Below, in pieces: positions 8,051-16,653 of a DNA stretch of 64,000 nt (positions are counted from its first letter, which is position 1; every line of letters starts with the position of its first letter). Origin of the DNA: CBDDFV01 sp965227335 (GTDB taxonomy: Bacteria > Planctomycetota > Phycisphaerae > Phycisphaerales > SM1A02); NCBI GenBank assembly GCA_965227335.1, contig CBDDFV010000001.1, positions 124,001 to 188,000 of the forward strand, given 5' to 3'. The position numbers and the translations under genes are program-made. A model generated the notes under the pieces. It was not told where the DNA came from. It searched no databases and saw nothing but the letters and a program-made list of their open reading frames with translations.

Positions 8051-9178
8051 ATGAGCACCGCCCCGTCGCCCGTCCCCCTCGTCGCCTCGCCGTCCAAGGA
8101 CCGCATCTTCAACTTCTCCGCCGGTCCCTCGATCCTGCCGGAAACCGTGCTGCGTCAGGCCCAGCACGACCTGTGGAACATCTTCGAGACGGGCGTCGGC
8201 ATTCTCGAGCACTCGCATCGCGGCAAGGCCTTCGACCGGGTGATCGACGAGGCGGAGGCGGACTGCCGCGCCGTCGGGAACATCTCCGACGACTACGAGG
8301 TCCTCTTCCTCCAGGGGGGCGCGACCACCCAGTTCGCCCTGATCCCGATGAACTTCCTCGCGAAGGGGAAGACCGCCGACTACGCGGACACCGGCGTCTG
8401 GACGACAAAGGCGATCAAGGACGCGAAGAAGATCGGCGATGTGCACATCGCGTTCGACGGCAAGGCGTGCAACTACGACCACACCCCGACCGACGACGAG
8501 ATCGACGCGACGGACGGCGCCGCGTACTTCCACTACTGCTCCAACAACACGATCTTCGGCACGCAGTATCCCGCCACGCCGAAGACGTCCGCCCCGCTCA
8601 TCGCCGACACGTCGTCCGACATGTTCTCCCGTCCGATCGACATCAACGCCCACGCGATGATCTACGCCGGCGCCCAGAAGAACCTCGGGCCCGCCGGCAC
8701 GGTGCTCGTCATCGTCCGCAAGGACTTCCTCGCCACGGCGCAGGACGGCCTGCCCACGATGTTCGACTACCGCAACCACGCGGCGAAGGGCTCCCGTCTC
8801 AACACGCCGCCCGCCTTCGGGGTGTACGTCATGGGACAGGTCTTCAAGTGGATCCTCGAACGCGGCGGACTCGAACCCATCGCCGCCGCGAACGAAGCCA
8901 AGGCGAAACTGATCTACGACGCCATCGACCGCAACGACGGCTTCTACGCGGCGGTCTCGCAGCCCCAGTGCCGCTCGAAGATGAACGTCACGTTCCGCAC
9001 CCCCTCCGATGAGCTGGACAAGGCCTTCATCGCGGCGGCGGCGGACAATGACATGGCCGGCCTCAAGGGACACCGCGACGTCGGCGGCATCCGGGCGTCG
9101 ATCTACAACGCCTTCCCGCACGCCGGCTGCGAAGCGCTGGCCCAGTTCATGGATGAGTTCGCGAAGAAGCACGGGTAG
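8051..9178 (+). CDS. serC: Phosphoserine aminotransferase
   Basis: This PLP-dependent class V aminotransferase converts 3-phosphohydroxypyruvate and glutamate to phosphoserine and 2-oxoglutarate. The 375 residues open with the SerC signature FNFSAGPSILP. The phosphate/PLP loop LQGGATTQF, the Asp of IADTSSDMFSRPID and the PLP lysine of YAGAQKNLGPAG follow. GGAGGG lies six bases before the ATG. It is the second gene of the serA operon. The stop is TAG, followed at once by a GC hairpin region (9187-9210) that contains a variant of the dispersed palindrome and probably acts as a terminator. Confidence 0.97.
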   Translation: MSTAPSPVPLVASPSKDRIFNFSAGPSILPETVLRQAQHDLWNIFETGVGILEHSHRGKAFDRVIDEAEADCRAVGNISDDYEVLFLQGGATTQFALIPMNFLAKGKTADYADTGVWTTKAIKDAKKIGDVHIAFDGKACNYDHTPTDDEIDATDGAAYFHYCSNNTIFGTQYPATPKTSAPLIADTSSDMFSRPIDINAHAMIYAGAQKNLGPAGTVLVIVRKDFLATAQDGLPTMFDYRNHAAKGSRLNTPPAFGVYVMGQVFKWILERGGLEPIAAANEAKAKLIYDAIDRNDGFYAAVSQPQCRSKMNVTFRTPSDELDKAFIAAAADNDMAGLKGHRDVGGIRASIYNAFPHAGCEALAQFMDEFAKKHG

Positions 9179-9439
9179 ACGACGGCGCCCCAGCCCCCGG
9201 CGCCGCCGGGGATCTCGCCACACGCGTCCACCGACATCCGCCCGCATCAGCGCGCACCCGGGGCCCTGCCCCGGGGTGCTGCACAAGCAGGCAACCACCT
9301 CACCCCCGGCCCGGGGCCGGGGTGCGCTGCAGCGCGACGGGGCGTCGGGGGCGATTCGTGGCCGGACCCCCGGCGGAACGGGAGATCAGTGCGGGGCGGC
9401 GCCCGTCCGGTCGCCTAGGATGGTGCGAGGAGGTCGCTG

Positions 9440-9919
9440 ATGATGACGTTCGGACTGCTGTTTGTCGTGATGCTCGGCCTGGTCATCGTGGCCGGCGTGA
9501 TCGGGCTCGTCGTGCTGCTGATGGTCCGCCGGTCGGGCGGCGACTTTCCGGCCTGTCCCCGTTGCGGGTACGACGTCTCGGCCACCCTCGGGTCCGAAGT
9601 CCGATGCCCCGAGTGCGGCGCGGCGTTCGCCGAGGTCGGCATCCGACCGCCCGGACGCGATGCGAGAACCACCCGACGCGCCGTCGTCGCCCTGATCGCC
9701 GTCTCCCTCGCGTTGTTCATCGGCCTGTTGGCGACCGTTGCAACCACCCGCTACGCAGCCGCCCGCGCCGCGCAGGCCCGCGCCCAGGCGATCGCGGCCC
9801 AGGCCCAGGTGCAACAGGCCGCCACCCGCGCGGCCGCCGCGCAGCCCACGGCGAATGACGCCGCCGCGCCGGCCGCGCCGGACGACGCCTCGGCGGGAGA
9901 CGATCCCACCGGGGAATGA
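9440..9919 (+). CDS. Zinc-ribbon membrane protein (planctomycete type)
   Basis: This 159-residue protein has a first transmembrane helix (residues 2-29), a short zinc ribbon CPRCGYDVS...VRCPECG, a second helix (VALIAVSLALFIGLLATVA) and a long Ala/Gln-rich tail. The ribbon has the C-x2-C-x-YD form that recurs in planctomycete proteins of unknown role; two more genes here (42495 and 60649) carry it. GAGGAGGT lies just before the start, and TAGGAT at 9415 may be its -10. Function unknown. Confidence 0.8.
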   Translation: MMTFGLLFVVMLGLVIVAGVIGLVVLLMVRRSGGDFPACPRCGYDVSATLGSEVRCPECGAAFAEVGIRPPGRDARTTRRAVVALIAVSLALFIGLLATVATTRYAAARAAQARAQAIAAQAQVQQAATRAAAAQPTANDAAAPAAPDDASAGDDPTGE

Positions 9920-9924
9920 ACGCG

Positions 9925-9961
9925 TCTCACCATGGCGAAAACGATTCTCGCCACGGTGAGA
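9925..9961. terminator. Hairpin after the zinc-ribbon gene
   Basis: A 14-bp stem with one mismatch (TCTCACCATGGCGA at 9925-9938 against 9948-9961) has a nine-base loop. There is no T run, so it would be a factor-dependent terminator or mRNA-stabilising hairpin. Confidence 0.5.
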
Positions 9962-9991
9962 GCGTCCGCCGCGCGGACCCACCACCCCCAG

Positions 9992-10742
9992 CCCCCGGCT
10001 CCGCCGGGGGACACCCCCCAACCACCCGACGCGCCCACGCCGCCGCGCGATGAACGTGCGGGTGTGCGTGCGCGTACGTCGTTGGCGTTTCCGGTCGATG
10101 GCGGGGCATGCGCACGTGGCGGGGTGATCGGGGGGTGTCGTCCGGCTCCGCCGGGGGACACCGTCCGGGCATGCGACGGGACCATGCCGCCGCGCGATGA
10201 ACGTGCGGGTGTGCGTGCGGGTGCGTCGTTGGCGTTTCCGGGTGATGGCGGGGCATGCGCACGTGGCGGGGTGATCGGGGAGTGTCGTCCGGCTCCGCCG
10301 GGGGACACCCCCCAACCACCCGACGCGCCCACGCCGCCGCGCGATGAACGTGCGGGTGTGCGTGCGCGTACGTCGTTGGCGTTTCCGGGCGATGGCGGGG
10401 CGTGCGCACGTGGCGGGGTGATCGGGGGGTGTCGTCCAGCTCCGCCGGGGGACACCCCCCAACCACCCGACGCGCCCACGCCGCCGCGCGATGAACGTGC
10501 GGGTGTGCGCGCCGTGCGTCGTTGGCGTTTCCGGTCGATGGCGGGGCGTGCGCACGGGCGGGGTGATCGGGGGGTGTCGTCCGGCTCCGCCGGGGGACAC
10601 CCCCCAACCACCCGACGCGCCCACGCCGCCGCGCGATGAACGTGCGGGTGTGCGCGCGGGTGCGTCGTCGGCGTTTCCGGGCGATGGCGGGGCGTGCGCA
10701 CGGGTCGGGGTGATCGGGGGGTGTCCCCTGGCGGAGCCAGGG
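9992..10742. repeat. Tandem array of ~147-bp units carrying the palindrome
   Basis: The array opens with a perfect 19-bp palindrome (9992-10010). Its GGCTCCGCCGGGGG part then recurs near 10144, 10291, 10438 and 10583, spaced 147, 147, 147 and 145 bases. Units share the landmarks GATGAACGTGCGGGTGTG, GTTGGCGTTTCCGG and GGCGGGGTGATCGGGG. The array ends near 10723 in an inverted palindrome in which both arms carry a matching change (CCCCTGGC/GCCAGGGG). Because 147 is a multiple of three and stops are rare, long open frames cross it, but none looks like a protein. Confidence 0.9.
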
Positions 10743-10824
10743 GCTGGGGTGGGTTGAGTCATCGCCGGGTGCGCGCGCCGGCGTGCGAGGGCGGTGGGAT
10801 GGTCGGGGGCGTCCGTGCGGGCGG

Positions 10825-12153
10825 TTACCAGCCGCGCCGTCCGCCGCCGCGGGATTCGATCTCGCCGTCGGCTTCTTCGATGAGGACGTCGCGGGCGGGT
10901 TCGACGCGTTGCAGTTCGGATGCGATCCGTTCGTTGTCGCGCATGACACGGAGGATGTTGCCGCCGATCAGGGCGCGAAGGTCCTCGTCCGACCAGCCCC
11001 GCCGGCAGAGTTCCTTGAGGAGCACCGGGTAGCCGCTCACGTCCTGCATCTGAACGGGCAGGGAGGACGTGCCGTCGTAATCCCCGCCGAGGCCGACGTG
11101 GGCGATTCCCGCGACGTCGCGCACATGCTCCACGTGGTCGGCGACCTGTTGCGGCGTCGCCTCCGGCCGCGGGTTGGCGTCGGTCCACGCCTGCATGCCC
11201 GCATCGATCGCGGCCCGGTCCTCGACGTGCTCGATCACGAGCCGCCGTCGCTCCTCATCGCGGGCCTCGCTCCACACCCGCAACGGCTCGGAGACGTAGA
11301 ACCCCAGGAACGTGACCATCACCACCCCGCCGTTCTCCGGCAGGCGTCGGAGCACGTCGTCCGGGACGTTGCGCGCGTGCCGGCAGACCGCGTACGCCGA
11401 GGAGTGGGAGAAGATCACCGGGCTCCGCGTGACGTCGAGGGCGTCGTGCATCGTGGCGGGGGAGACGTGGGAGAGGTCCACCAGCATCCCGATCCGGTTC
11501 ATCTCACGCACGACCTCCTCCCCGAAGGCCGTGAGGCCGTCGTGGGCGGGGACGTCGGTGGCGGAGTCCGCCCAGAGCGTGTTCTTCGAATGCGTGAGCG
11601 TCATGTACCGGGCCCCGCAGTCGTACGTCGCCCGCAGGACGGCGAGCGAGTTCTCGATCGAGTGACCGCCCTCCATCCCCATCAGCGACGCGATACGCCC
11701 CGAGGCGTGAATCCGCTCCACGTCGGCCGCGGTGTACGCCATCGCGAGGTGCTGCGGGTGCGCGGCGACGAGGCGCTTCGTCAGGTCGATCTGCTGGAGA
11801 ACGCGACGAGCGTCGCCGTCACGCCCGCCCCGGTTGTTGTTGATCGGGATGTACACCGACCAGAACTGCCCGCCCACGCCGCCCGCGCGGAGGCGGGGGA
11901 TGTCCGTCTGCATCGGACGCTCGCCGCCGGACAGATCGCTCGCGAAGTCGAGCTGATCGATGTGACCGGCGACGCGAGACCGGTACTGGATCGGCGCATC
12001 GTTGTGACCGTCGATCAGCGGCGTCTCGGCGAGGATGCGACGCACGCGGGCCTCGAGCGCGGCGTCATCGCCGGCGTCCTGCGCGACGACGTCGGGGGCG
12101 AGGGTCAGCAGAATGAAGAGGGCGGCGAGAACGAGAGCGGGGGGTCGAAGCAT
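10825..12153 (-). CDS. Membrane dipeptidase, peptidase family M19
   Basis: This secreted zinc dipeptidase of the renal dipeptidase family has 442 residues. A signal peptide (LVLAALFILLTLAPDVVAQ) precedes the domain. The zinc-binding DGHND is near residue 48, the bridging Glu is in MGMEGGHSI, and further ligands are in DLSHVS and FSHSSAYAVC. The substrate-site GGDYDGT is near the C-terminus. The family cleaves dipeptides, including D-amino-acid dipeptides. The tail is short and Gly/Arg-rich (SRGGGRRGW). The gene ends just past the 147-bp array and probably serves peptide scavenging. Confidence 0.93.
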   Translation of the reverse strand: MLRPPALVLAALFILLTLAPDVVAQDAGDDAALEARVRRILAETPLIDGHNDAPIQYRSRVAGHIDQLDFASDLSGGERPMQTDIPRLRAGGVGGQFWSVYIPINNNRGGRDGDARRVLQQIDLTKRLVAAHPQHLAMAYTAADVERIHASGRIASLMGMEGGHSIENSLAVLRATYDCGARYMTLTHSKNTLWADSATDVPAHDGLTAFGEEVVREMNRIGMLVDLSHVSPATMHDALDVTRSPVIFSHSSAYAVCRHARNVPDDVLRRLPENGGVVMVTFLGFYVSEPLRVWSEARDEERRRLVIEHVEDRAAIDAGMQAWTDANPRPEATPQQVADHVEHVRDVAGIAHVGLGGDYDGTSSLPVQMQDVSGYPVLLKELCRRGWSDEDLRALIGGNILRVMRDNERIASELQRVEPARDVLIEEADGEIESRGGGRRGW

Positions 12154-12210
12154 GATTCGGTCTCCGGGTGAGACCGCAAGCCTACCGCGCCCGCGTCGGA
12201 AGCAGAAGAA

Positions 12211-12480
12211 TCAGCCGTTCTCCTGGAACCACTGCGCGTTCTTCGCAATGTACTCCGTCCACTCCTCGGGGAGGTCGTCCTCGGCGTAGATCGCCTGCAC
12301 GGGACATTCGTCCACGCACAGCCCGCAGTCGATGCAGACGTCGGGATCGATGTAGAGCATGTCGGCCGCCTCGTACCGATCCGCCGCGTCCTTGGTCGGG
12401 TGGATGCAGTCGACGGGGCAGACATCAACGCACGCGGTGTCCTTGGTGCCGATGCAGGGTTCTGCGATGACATGGGTCAT
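12211..12480 (-). CDS. 7Fe ferredoxin ([3Fe-4S][4Fe-4S])
   Basis: This 89-residue soluble electron carrier has the first cluster motif C-x7-C-x3-CP (PCIGTKDTACVDVCPVDC) and the second CIDCGLCVDECP. The spacing and the C-terminal extension (EEWTEYIAKNAQWF) match the FdxA/7Fe group. Start MTHVIAEP at 12480 is preceded by GGAAAGA; the open frame extends upstream but without protein character. It stands alone between the dipeptidase and the histone-like gene. Confidence 0.93.
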   Translation of the reverse strand: MTHVIAEPCIGTKDTACVDVCPVDCIHPTKDAADRYEAADMLYIDPDVCIDCGLCVDECPVQAIYAEDDLPEEWTEYIAKNAQWFQENG

Positions 12481-12612
12481 GGGGCGAATCTTTCCTCGGG
12501 ACTGACAATGAGCTCGGAGTCGATTGTAGCGACCCGCGCGGCCCGCGTCCGCGCGTCGCCCCCGGCCCGAGCCGGTCGTCCGGGACATCGGCCGCCCGCC
12601 GTCCCCGGGCAT

Positions 12613-12648
12613 AAAAAAACGGACCGACGCCCGAGGACGCCGGTCCGT
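12613..12648 (-). terminator. Strong Rho-independent terminator of the histone-like gene
   Basis: The stem ACGGACCGACG/CGCCGGTCCGT (12619-12629 and 12638-12648) has one mismatch. Read on the minus strand it is followed by seven T residues. It lies 24 bases past the histone-like stop and is the clearest intrinsic terminator of the window. Confidence 0.9.
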
Positions 12649-12671
12649 GACTCAGCTCATGAAGCAGACGG

Positions 12672-13145
12672 CTAGCGCCGCGTGGCCTTCTTGCGAGTGG
12701 ACTTCTTGCGGGTGGCCTTCTTGCGAGTGGCCTTCTTGCGGGTCGCCTTCTTGCGGGTGGCCTTCTTGCGAGTGGCCTTCTTGCGGGTCGCCTTCTTGCG
12801 AGTCGCCTTCTTGCGGGTCGCCTTCTTGCGGGTCGCCTTCTTGCGAGTCGCCTTCTTGCGAGTCGCCTTCTTGCGGGTCGCCTTCTTGCGAGTCGCCTTC
12901 TTGCGAGTCGCCTTCTTGCGGGTCGCCTTCTTGCGAGTCGCCTTCTTGCGAGTCGCCTTCTTGCGAGTCGCCTTCTTGCGAGTCGCCTTCTTGCGAGTCG
13001 CCTTCTTGCGGGTCGCCTTCTTGCGGGTCGTCTTCTTGCGAGTGGTCTTCTTGCGGGCGGTCGACTTCTTACGCGTCGTCGCTTTCTTGCGAGTCGTGCG
13101 TTTCCTCGCCGCCTTCTTCCTGGTCGTGGCGCGTTTCTTGGCCAT
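12672..13145 (-). CDS. Histone H1-like Lys/Arg-rich DNA-binding protein
   Basis: This protein of about 157 residues is made almost only of Lys, Arg, Thr and Ala. An irregular N-terminus (MAKKRATTRKKAARKR) is followed by about 22 copies of the pentapeptide KKATR. This is the composition of histone H1 C-terminal domains and of bacterial nucleoid proteins of the AlgP/HctB kind, which neutralise and condense DNA. ATG 13145 is set by AGGAGCTC ten bases upstream. It has its own strong terminator. No folded domain is present, so the whole protein should be disordered until bound to DNA. Confidence 0.9.
   Translation of the reverse strand: MAKKRATTRKKAARKRTTRKKATTRKKSTARKKTTRKKTTRKKATRKKATRKKATRKKATRKKATRKKATRKKATRKKATRKKATRKKATRKKATRKKATRKKATRKKATRKKATRKKATRKKATRKKATRKKATRKKATRKKATRKKSTRKKATRR
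12681..13030. repeat. 15-bp tandem repeat within the histone-like gene
   Basis: About 22 copies of a 15-base unit (GTCGCCTTCTTGCGG on the + strand) encode KKATR. They differ mainly by G/A at one synonymous position and by GTCGCC/GTGGCC. Near-identity at the DNA level implies recent slippage, so copy number probably varies between strains. Confidence 0.9.
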
Positions 13146-13599
13146 GGATAGAGCTCCTGTATGCAGCTTCATGAGTGTCGGAGTCGAAGCAGTACAGCGC
13201 GGCGCAATGCCGCTTGAAAATTTTTACCTCTATCGGACGGCGTTTGGAAGTCGCTTGATAGATTTCAGCGCTGGGTGAGGGGGCGCGCGGGGGAGACGAC
13301 GGCGTTTGCGACGTGTTCTCGCGCGGTTGCGCTGCGGTGCGCAGCGTGTCGGTACGCGAGCGGGGGAGCGCGCAACGCGAGCCCGTGTCGTTCAATGTTG
13401 ATCACGTCGTGCCAGCGCCAAAAACGGCGAAATTCGTAGCGTAATCGCGGTTCCACGCGTTGTTCCACGCGCACGCGCGCTTGATTGACGGTCGCCGCGC
13501 TGCGCCGTGCGTCGTCCGACGCGGCCTGCGACGGTGCGACGTCGACGCCGGGCGCATCAGGGCGCGCACCAGCGGTTGAAACCGTGCGAAAAATTTTTT
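13146..13599. other. Upstream region of the histone-like gene
   Basis: About 450 bases hold the ribosome-binding site and presumably the promoter of the histone-like gene. Two A/T tracts stand out in otherwise GC-rich DNA: GAAAATTTTTAC near 13216 and GAAAAATTTTTTTC near 13588. Between them the sequence is rich in GCGC. A 112-codon frame on the minus strand begins with TTG at 13603, overlapping the upstream stop. Its third positions are less GC-biased than in neighbouring genes and it resembles no protein I know, so I do not call it. Confidence 0.45.
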
Positions 13600-14076
13600 T
13601 CAATCAGGGGCGAAAAGCGTCGTCAGCGCGGCGTCGTTGACCGTGTTGTAGGTCTTGAGCGCTGCGATGTCGGAGCCGCCGAGGGGCGCACGGGCGCGCA
13701 CGACGCCAAGCGACGGGTTGTACCAGAACATCGCGGTGGTGCGGTCGATGGTCGTCAGTTCGACCGGATGTTCGCGCGCCAGGTCAACGCCGGACGCGAT
13801 CTCCATCCAGGGACGATCGGGCGAGACCAGCGCGTTCAGGGGGAGCGACGGACCGAACCACTCGGGGTCGATGGTCAAGGGATAGCCGCGCGGGGAGAGC
13901 GGGGAGCTCTCGGTCGTGGAGTGCAGGCTGATCTGCTGTCGGATGCGGTGGAGGGCGTCCCGGGTGGCCGTCTCAGCGGCGTTTCGGGCCTGGTGGTCGC
14001 GAAACGCCCACGTCCCGCCGCCGATCAGCAGCAGGGCGGAGACGAGCAGCGCCGCGGTCACCAGATGTCGCGTCAT
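13600..14076 (-). CDS. Membrane-anchored exported protein, pseudopilin-like
   Basis: This 158-residue protein has an N-terminal helix (LVTAALLVSALLLIGGGTWAF), an amphipathic segment (AAETATRDALHRIRQQI) and a C-terminal domain with TTAMFWYNPSLGVVRARAP. The single N-terminal helix, the following helix and the W-NP-G-R ending resemble planctomycete pseudopilin-like proteins, but there is no prepilin peptidase Glu+5 motif. A good GGAGGG precedes ATG 14076. Function unknown. Confidence 0.7.
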   Translation of the reverse strand: MTRHLVTAALLVSALLLIGGGTWAFRDHQARNAAETATRDALHRIRQQISLHSTTESSPLSPRGYPLTIDPEWFGPSLPLNALVSPDRPWMEIASGVDLAREHPVELTTIDRTTAMFWYNPSLGVVRARAPLGGSDIAALKTYNTVNDAALTTLFAPD

Positions 14077-14264
14077 GAACGGCCCTCCTCGCCGTGTGAA
14101 AGCGAACGAGGTGAGCATCGTCCATTGCGGACGTCCGCTCCATCGGAGCCGGCTGGCGATGGCGGGCCGGGTCGGAACACACGGTCTGCGCAGCCGCGCC
14201 GGGCGCGGCGGGCGTGGGGCGCCGCCCGTTCTCGGACGTCGCGTGCGGTTCAATCGGGGGGCAC

Positions 14265-15845
14265 TCAGGCGATCGAGGCGGGGGCGTCGACACGGGGGAA
14301 CAGCGCCACCTTCTCCACGGCGCAGCCCGCCCCCCGCTGGCTCCACGCGGCGAGTTCGAGCAGTTCGCCCGCGTTCGGATCGCACGGGAGATTCGTGGCC
14401 GACCAGAACGCCTCGCACTTCTCCGGCGTGATCGCCCACAACAGCAGCGATGCGATCCGCACCGCCTCGAAGCACTGGGCGAGAATGGCGGCGGTCTCAT
14501 CCCGCCGTTCGGGATCTTTCGCGAGCTTGAACGGCTCCGACTCGTGAATGAAGGCGTCGACGGTTCGGACGAGTCCGAGCGCGGCGTCGGCGGCGCGATC
14601 AAGCTGGAACGCCTCCATCGACGCGCTGCATTTCTCGACCGCCTCGCGGGCGAGCGCCGGCCAGTCGTGATCAAGGATCGTCAGGCCGGGGTCTTCCGGG
14701 ACGACGCCGTCGAAGTACTTGTTGATCATCGCCGTCACGCGCGAGGCGCAGTTGCCGAACGTGTTCACCAGCGCGCTCGTGTAGACGTCGTGGAACAGTT
14801 CCGGGTCGAGCGTCGCATCCGCCACGCCGAGCGGTCCCTGGGTGGCCATGTAGTACCGCCAGGCGTCGAGTCCGTACCGTTCGATGTAGTGCTGAATCTC
14901 GTCGAGGTCGATGATGTTGCCTTCGGACTTGGACATCTTCCGCCCCCGCATGATCCAGTAGCTGTGGGCGTAGACGCACTGCGGCAGCGGGAGGTCGAGG
15001 GCCATCAGCATCGCCGGCCAGATCACGGCGTGGAACCAGAGGATCTCCTTGCCGATCACGTGGTAGCGGGCGGGCCAGAAGCGGGCGCGATCGGACGTGA
15101 CGTCCTCGCCCATGTCGAGGGCCGTGATGTAGTTGAAGAGGGCGTCGATCCACACGTAGATGACGTGCTCCGGGTCGTCGGGCATCGGGATGCCCCACGA
15201 GAAGTTCGTCCGCGACATCGGGACATCCTGAAGGCCCTCGCGGAGACGCCCGAGCACCTCATTCCGCCGCGCGTCCGGCTGCACGAAATCGGGATGTTCG
15301 TCGAAGAACCGCTCCAGCTTTTCCTGGAAGGCGGAGAGGCGGAAGTAGTAGTTCTGCTCCTTCATCCGGACGAGCGGTTTGCCGGAGACGGGCGAGAGGT
15401 ACTCGACGTCCTTCGCCTTGGTCTCGGTGTAGTACTCCTCCTGCCCCTGGTCGTACCAGCCCTCGAACTCGCCGAGGTAGACCGCATCGCACGCCTGCAG
15501 CTGACGCACGAAGGACTGGACCTGGCGGACGTGACGCGCCTCGGTGGTACGGATGAAATCGTCGTTGGTCAGGGCGAGCGTCCCGAGGACCCGCTGGAAC
15601 TCCGCTGCGTTCTCGTCGGCGAGCGCCTGTGGGCTCAGACCCTGCTCCGCGGCGGACTTCTCGACCTTCGCCCCGTGCTCGTCGGTGCCGGTCAGGAAGA
15701 AGACCTCCCGGCCCGCAAACCGCATGAATCGGGCCCAGACGTCGCAGACCATGGTCGTATAGCAGTGGCCGATGTGCGGCTTGCCGTTGACGTAATAGAT
15801 CGGAGTCGTGATGTACGCGGGGCCGGAGGCCGGAAGGCTGCTCAT
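14265..15845 (-). CDS. metG: Methionyl-tRNA synthetase
   Basis: This class Ia synthetase charges tRNA(Met). The 526 residues begin MSSLPASGPAYITTPIYYVN, with the HIGH box as PHIGH. TGTDEHG follows (methionine site region), then the KMSKS loop as RKMSKSEGN near residue 308, then an anticodon-binding helical domain. The C-terminal tRNA-binding extension of some MetG proteins is absent. ATG 15845 is chosen by the TACAAT-N6-ATG arrangement and the family N-terminus. It is divergent from the sigma factor gene. Confidence 0.96.
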   Translation of the reverse strand: MSSLPASGPAYITTPIYYVNGKPHIGHCYTTMVCDVWARFMRFAGREVFFLTGTDEHGAKVEKSAAEQGLSPQALADENAAEFQRVLGTLALTNDDFIRTTEARHVRQVQSFVRQLQACDAVYLGEFEGWYDQGQEEYYTETKAKDVEYLSPVSGKPLVRMKEQNYYFRLSAFQEKLERFFDEHPDFVQPDARRNEVLGRLREGLQDVPMSRTNFSWGIPMPDDPEHVIYVWIDALFNYITALDMGEDVTSDRARFWPARYHVIGKEILWFHAVIWPAMLMALDLPLPQCVYAHSYWIMRGRKMSKSEGNIIDLDEIQHYIERYGLDAWRYYMATQGPLGVADATLDPELFHDVYTSALVNTFGNCASRVTAMINKYFDGVVPEDPGLTILDHDWPALAREAVEKCSASMEAFQLDRAADAALGLVRTVDAFIHESEPFKLAKDPERRDETAAILAQCFEAVRIASLLLWAITPEKCEAFWSATNLPCDPNAGELLELAAWSQRGAGCAVEKVALFPRVDAPASIA

Positions 15846-15851
15846 GGCGCG

Positions 15852-15857
15852 ATTGTA
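15852..15857 (-). promoter_or_regulatory. Leaderless-type -10 element of metG
   Basis: On the minus strand TACAAT (15857 to 15852) ends six bases before the metG ATG. There is no ribosome-binding site, so a leaderless mRNA is predicted. Confidence 0.65.
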
Positions 15858-16007
15858 CGCAGGACAACGGGGGGCAACGAGTCCGTCCGCCCACCCCCGT
15901 CTTCCCGTTTCTGTCGGACCCGGAATTGCCTCGCCCCCCCGAACACGCGAAGATGTTCCGGTCGGCCCTCCCCCCCCCCGTTCTCCCCCTCCGGATCCCC
16001 GCCCCCC

Positions 16008-16553
16008 GTGGAACGCGCGCTCTTCGAAGAACGATCCCTCGAGCACATGGATGCGCTGTACCGCATGGCCATGCAGCTTGCGCGGCATCCGGACGAGGCG
16101 GCGGATCTCGTGCAGGAGACCTACCTGAAGGCCCTCCGGGTCGCCGAACGCTTCGAGGAAACCGGCGGCGGCATGCGGCCCTGGCTGTTCAAAATCCTCC
16201 ACAACGTCTTCTACAGCCGGATCAGCAAGGCCAAACGAGGCCCGACGCCCACCGAGGACATGGATGCGACCGCCAGCGACGCCACCGCCCCCGACGATCC
16301 CGAACCCGCCTGGGACCTCGCCGCCCTCGACTGGGAACACGTCGATGACCGCCTCAAGTCCGCCATCGATGACCTCAAGCCCGAATACCGCTCCGTCCTC
16401 CTCCTCTGGGGCGTCGAGAACCTCAAGTATCGCGAGATCGCCGAGATTCAGGATGTGCCGATCGGAACGGTCATGAGCCGCCTCCATCGCGCCAGGAGCA
16501 TCTTGATGACGCAATTGACGGATTTGGCCGAAGAAAAACGACTGTCCGGATAG
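16008..16553 (+). CDS. ECF-type RNA polymerase sigma factor
   Basis: This sigma-70 family regulator of about 181 residues has only regions 2 and 4. Region 2 is seen in HMDALYRMAMQLARHPDEAADLVQETYLKAL and the RPWLFKILHNVFYS segment. An acidic linker (TEDMDATASD...) precedes region 4 (LKPEYRSVLLLWGVENLKYREIAEI, then IGTVMSRLHRAR, the -35 recognition helix). I chose GTG 16008, which begins VERALFEERS; ATG 16050 is possible but would remove part of region 2. The transmembrane anti-sigma gene follows 100 bases downstream, so this is a surface-signalling pair. Confidence 0.93.
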   Translation: MERALFEERSLEHMDALYRMAMQLARHPDEAADLVQETYLKALRVAERFEETGGGMRPWLFKILHNVFYSRISKAKRGPTPTEDMDATASDATAPDDPEPAWDLAALDWEHVDDRLKSAIDDLKPEYRSVLLLWGVENLKYREIAEIQDVPIGTVMSRLHRARSILMTQLTDLAEEKRLSG

Positions 16554-16653
16554 TTGATTCCCCAGAGCGACCGGTCCCGTCAGGGGGCCTGAAGAGGCTA
16601 TCTCCTCCCGGTCGTCCCCCCACGCTGACTCGAAGGATCTGGTTTCAAGGACT

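Noticed and set aside
6866..9298. An 810-codon open frame antisense to serA and serC
   Set aside because: The plus-strand genes are unmistakable enzymes. The antisense frame is an effect of high GC at third positions.
9386..11188. A 600-codon open frame on the minus strand with repeats of about 49 residues
   Set aside because: It simply follows the 147-bp DNA repeat, overlaps the dipeptidase gene in another frame, and is Arg/Pro/Thr-rich without any domain. Several other frames are open over the same array.
13265..13603. A 112-codon TTG-started frame before the histone-like gene
   Set aside because: Weak third-position bias, no ribosome-binding site and no known protein features. It more likely belongs to the upstream control region.
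14214..16007. Long plus-strand frame running into the sigma factor gene
   Set aside because: Everything before about 16008 is antisense to metG. Only the last 182 codons match a sigma factor.
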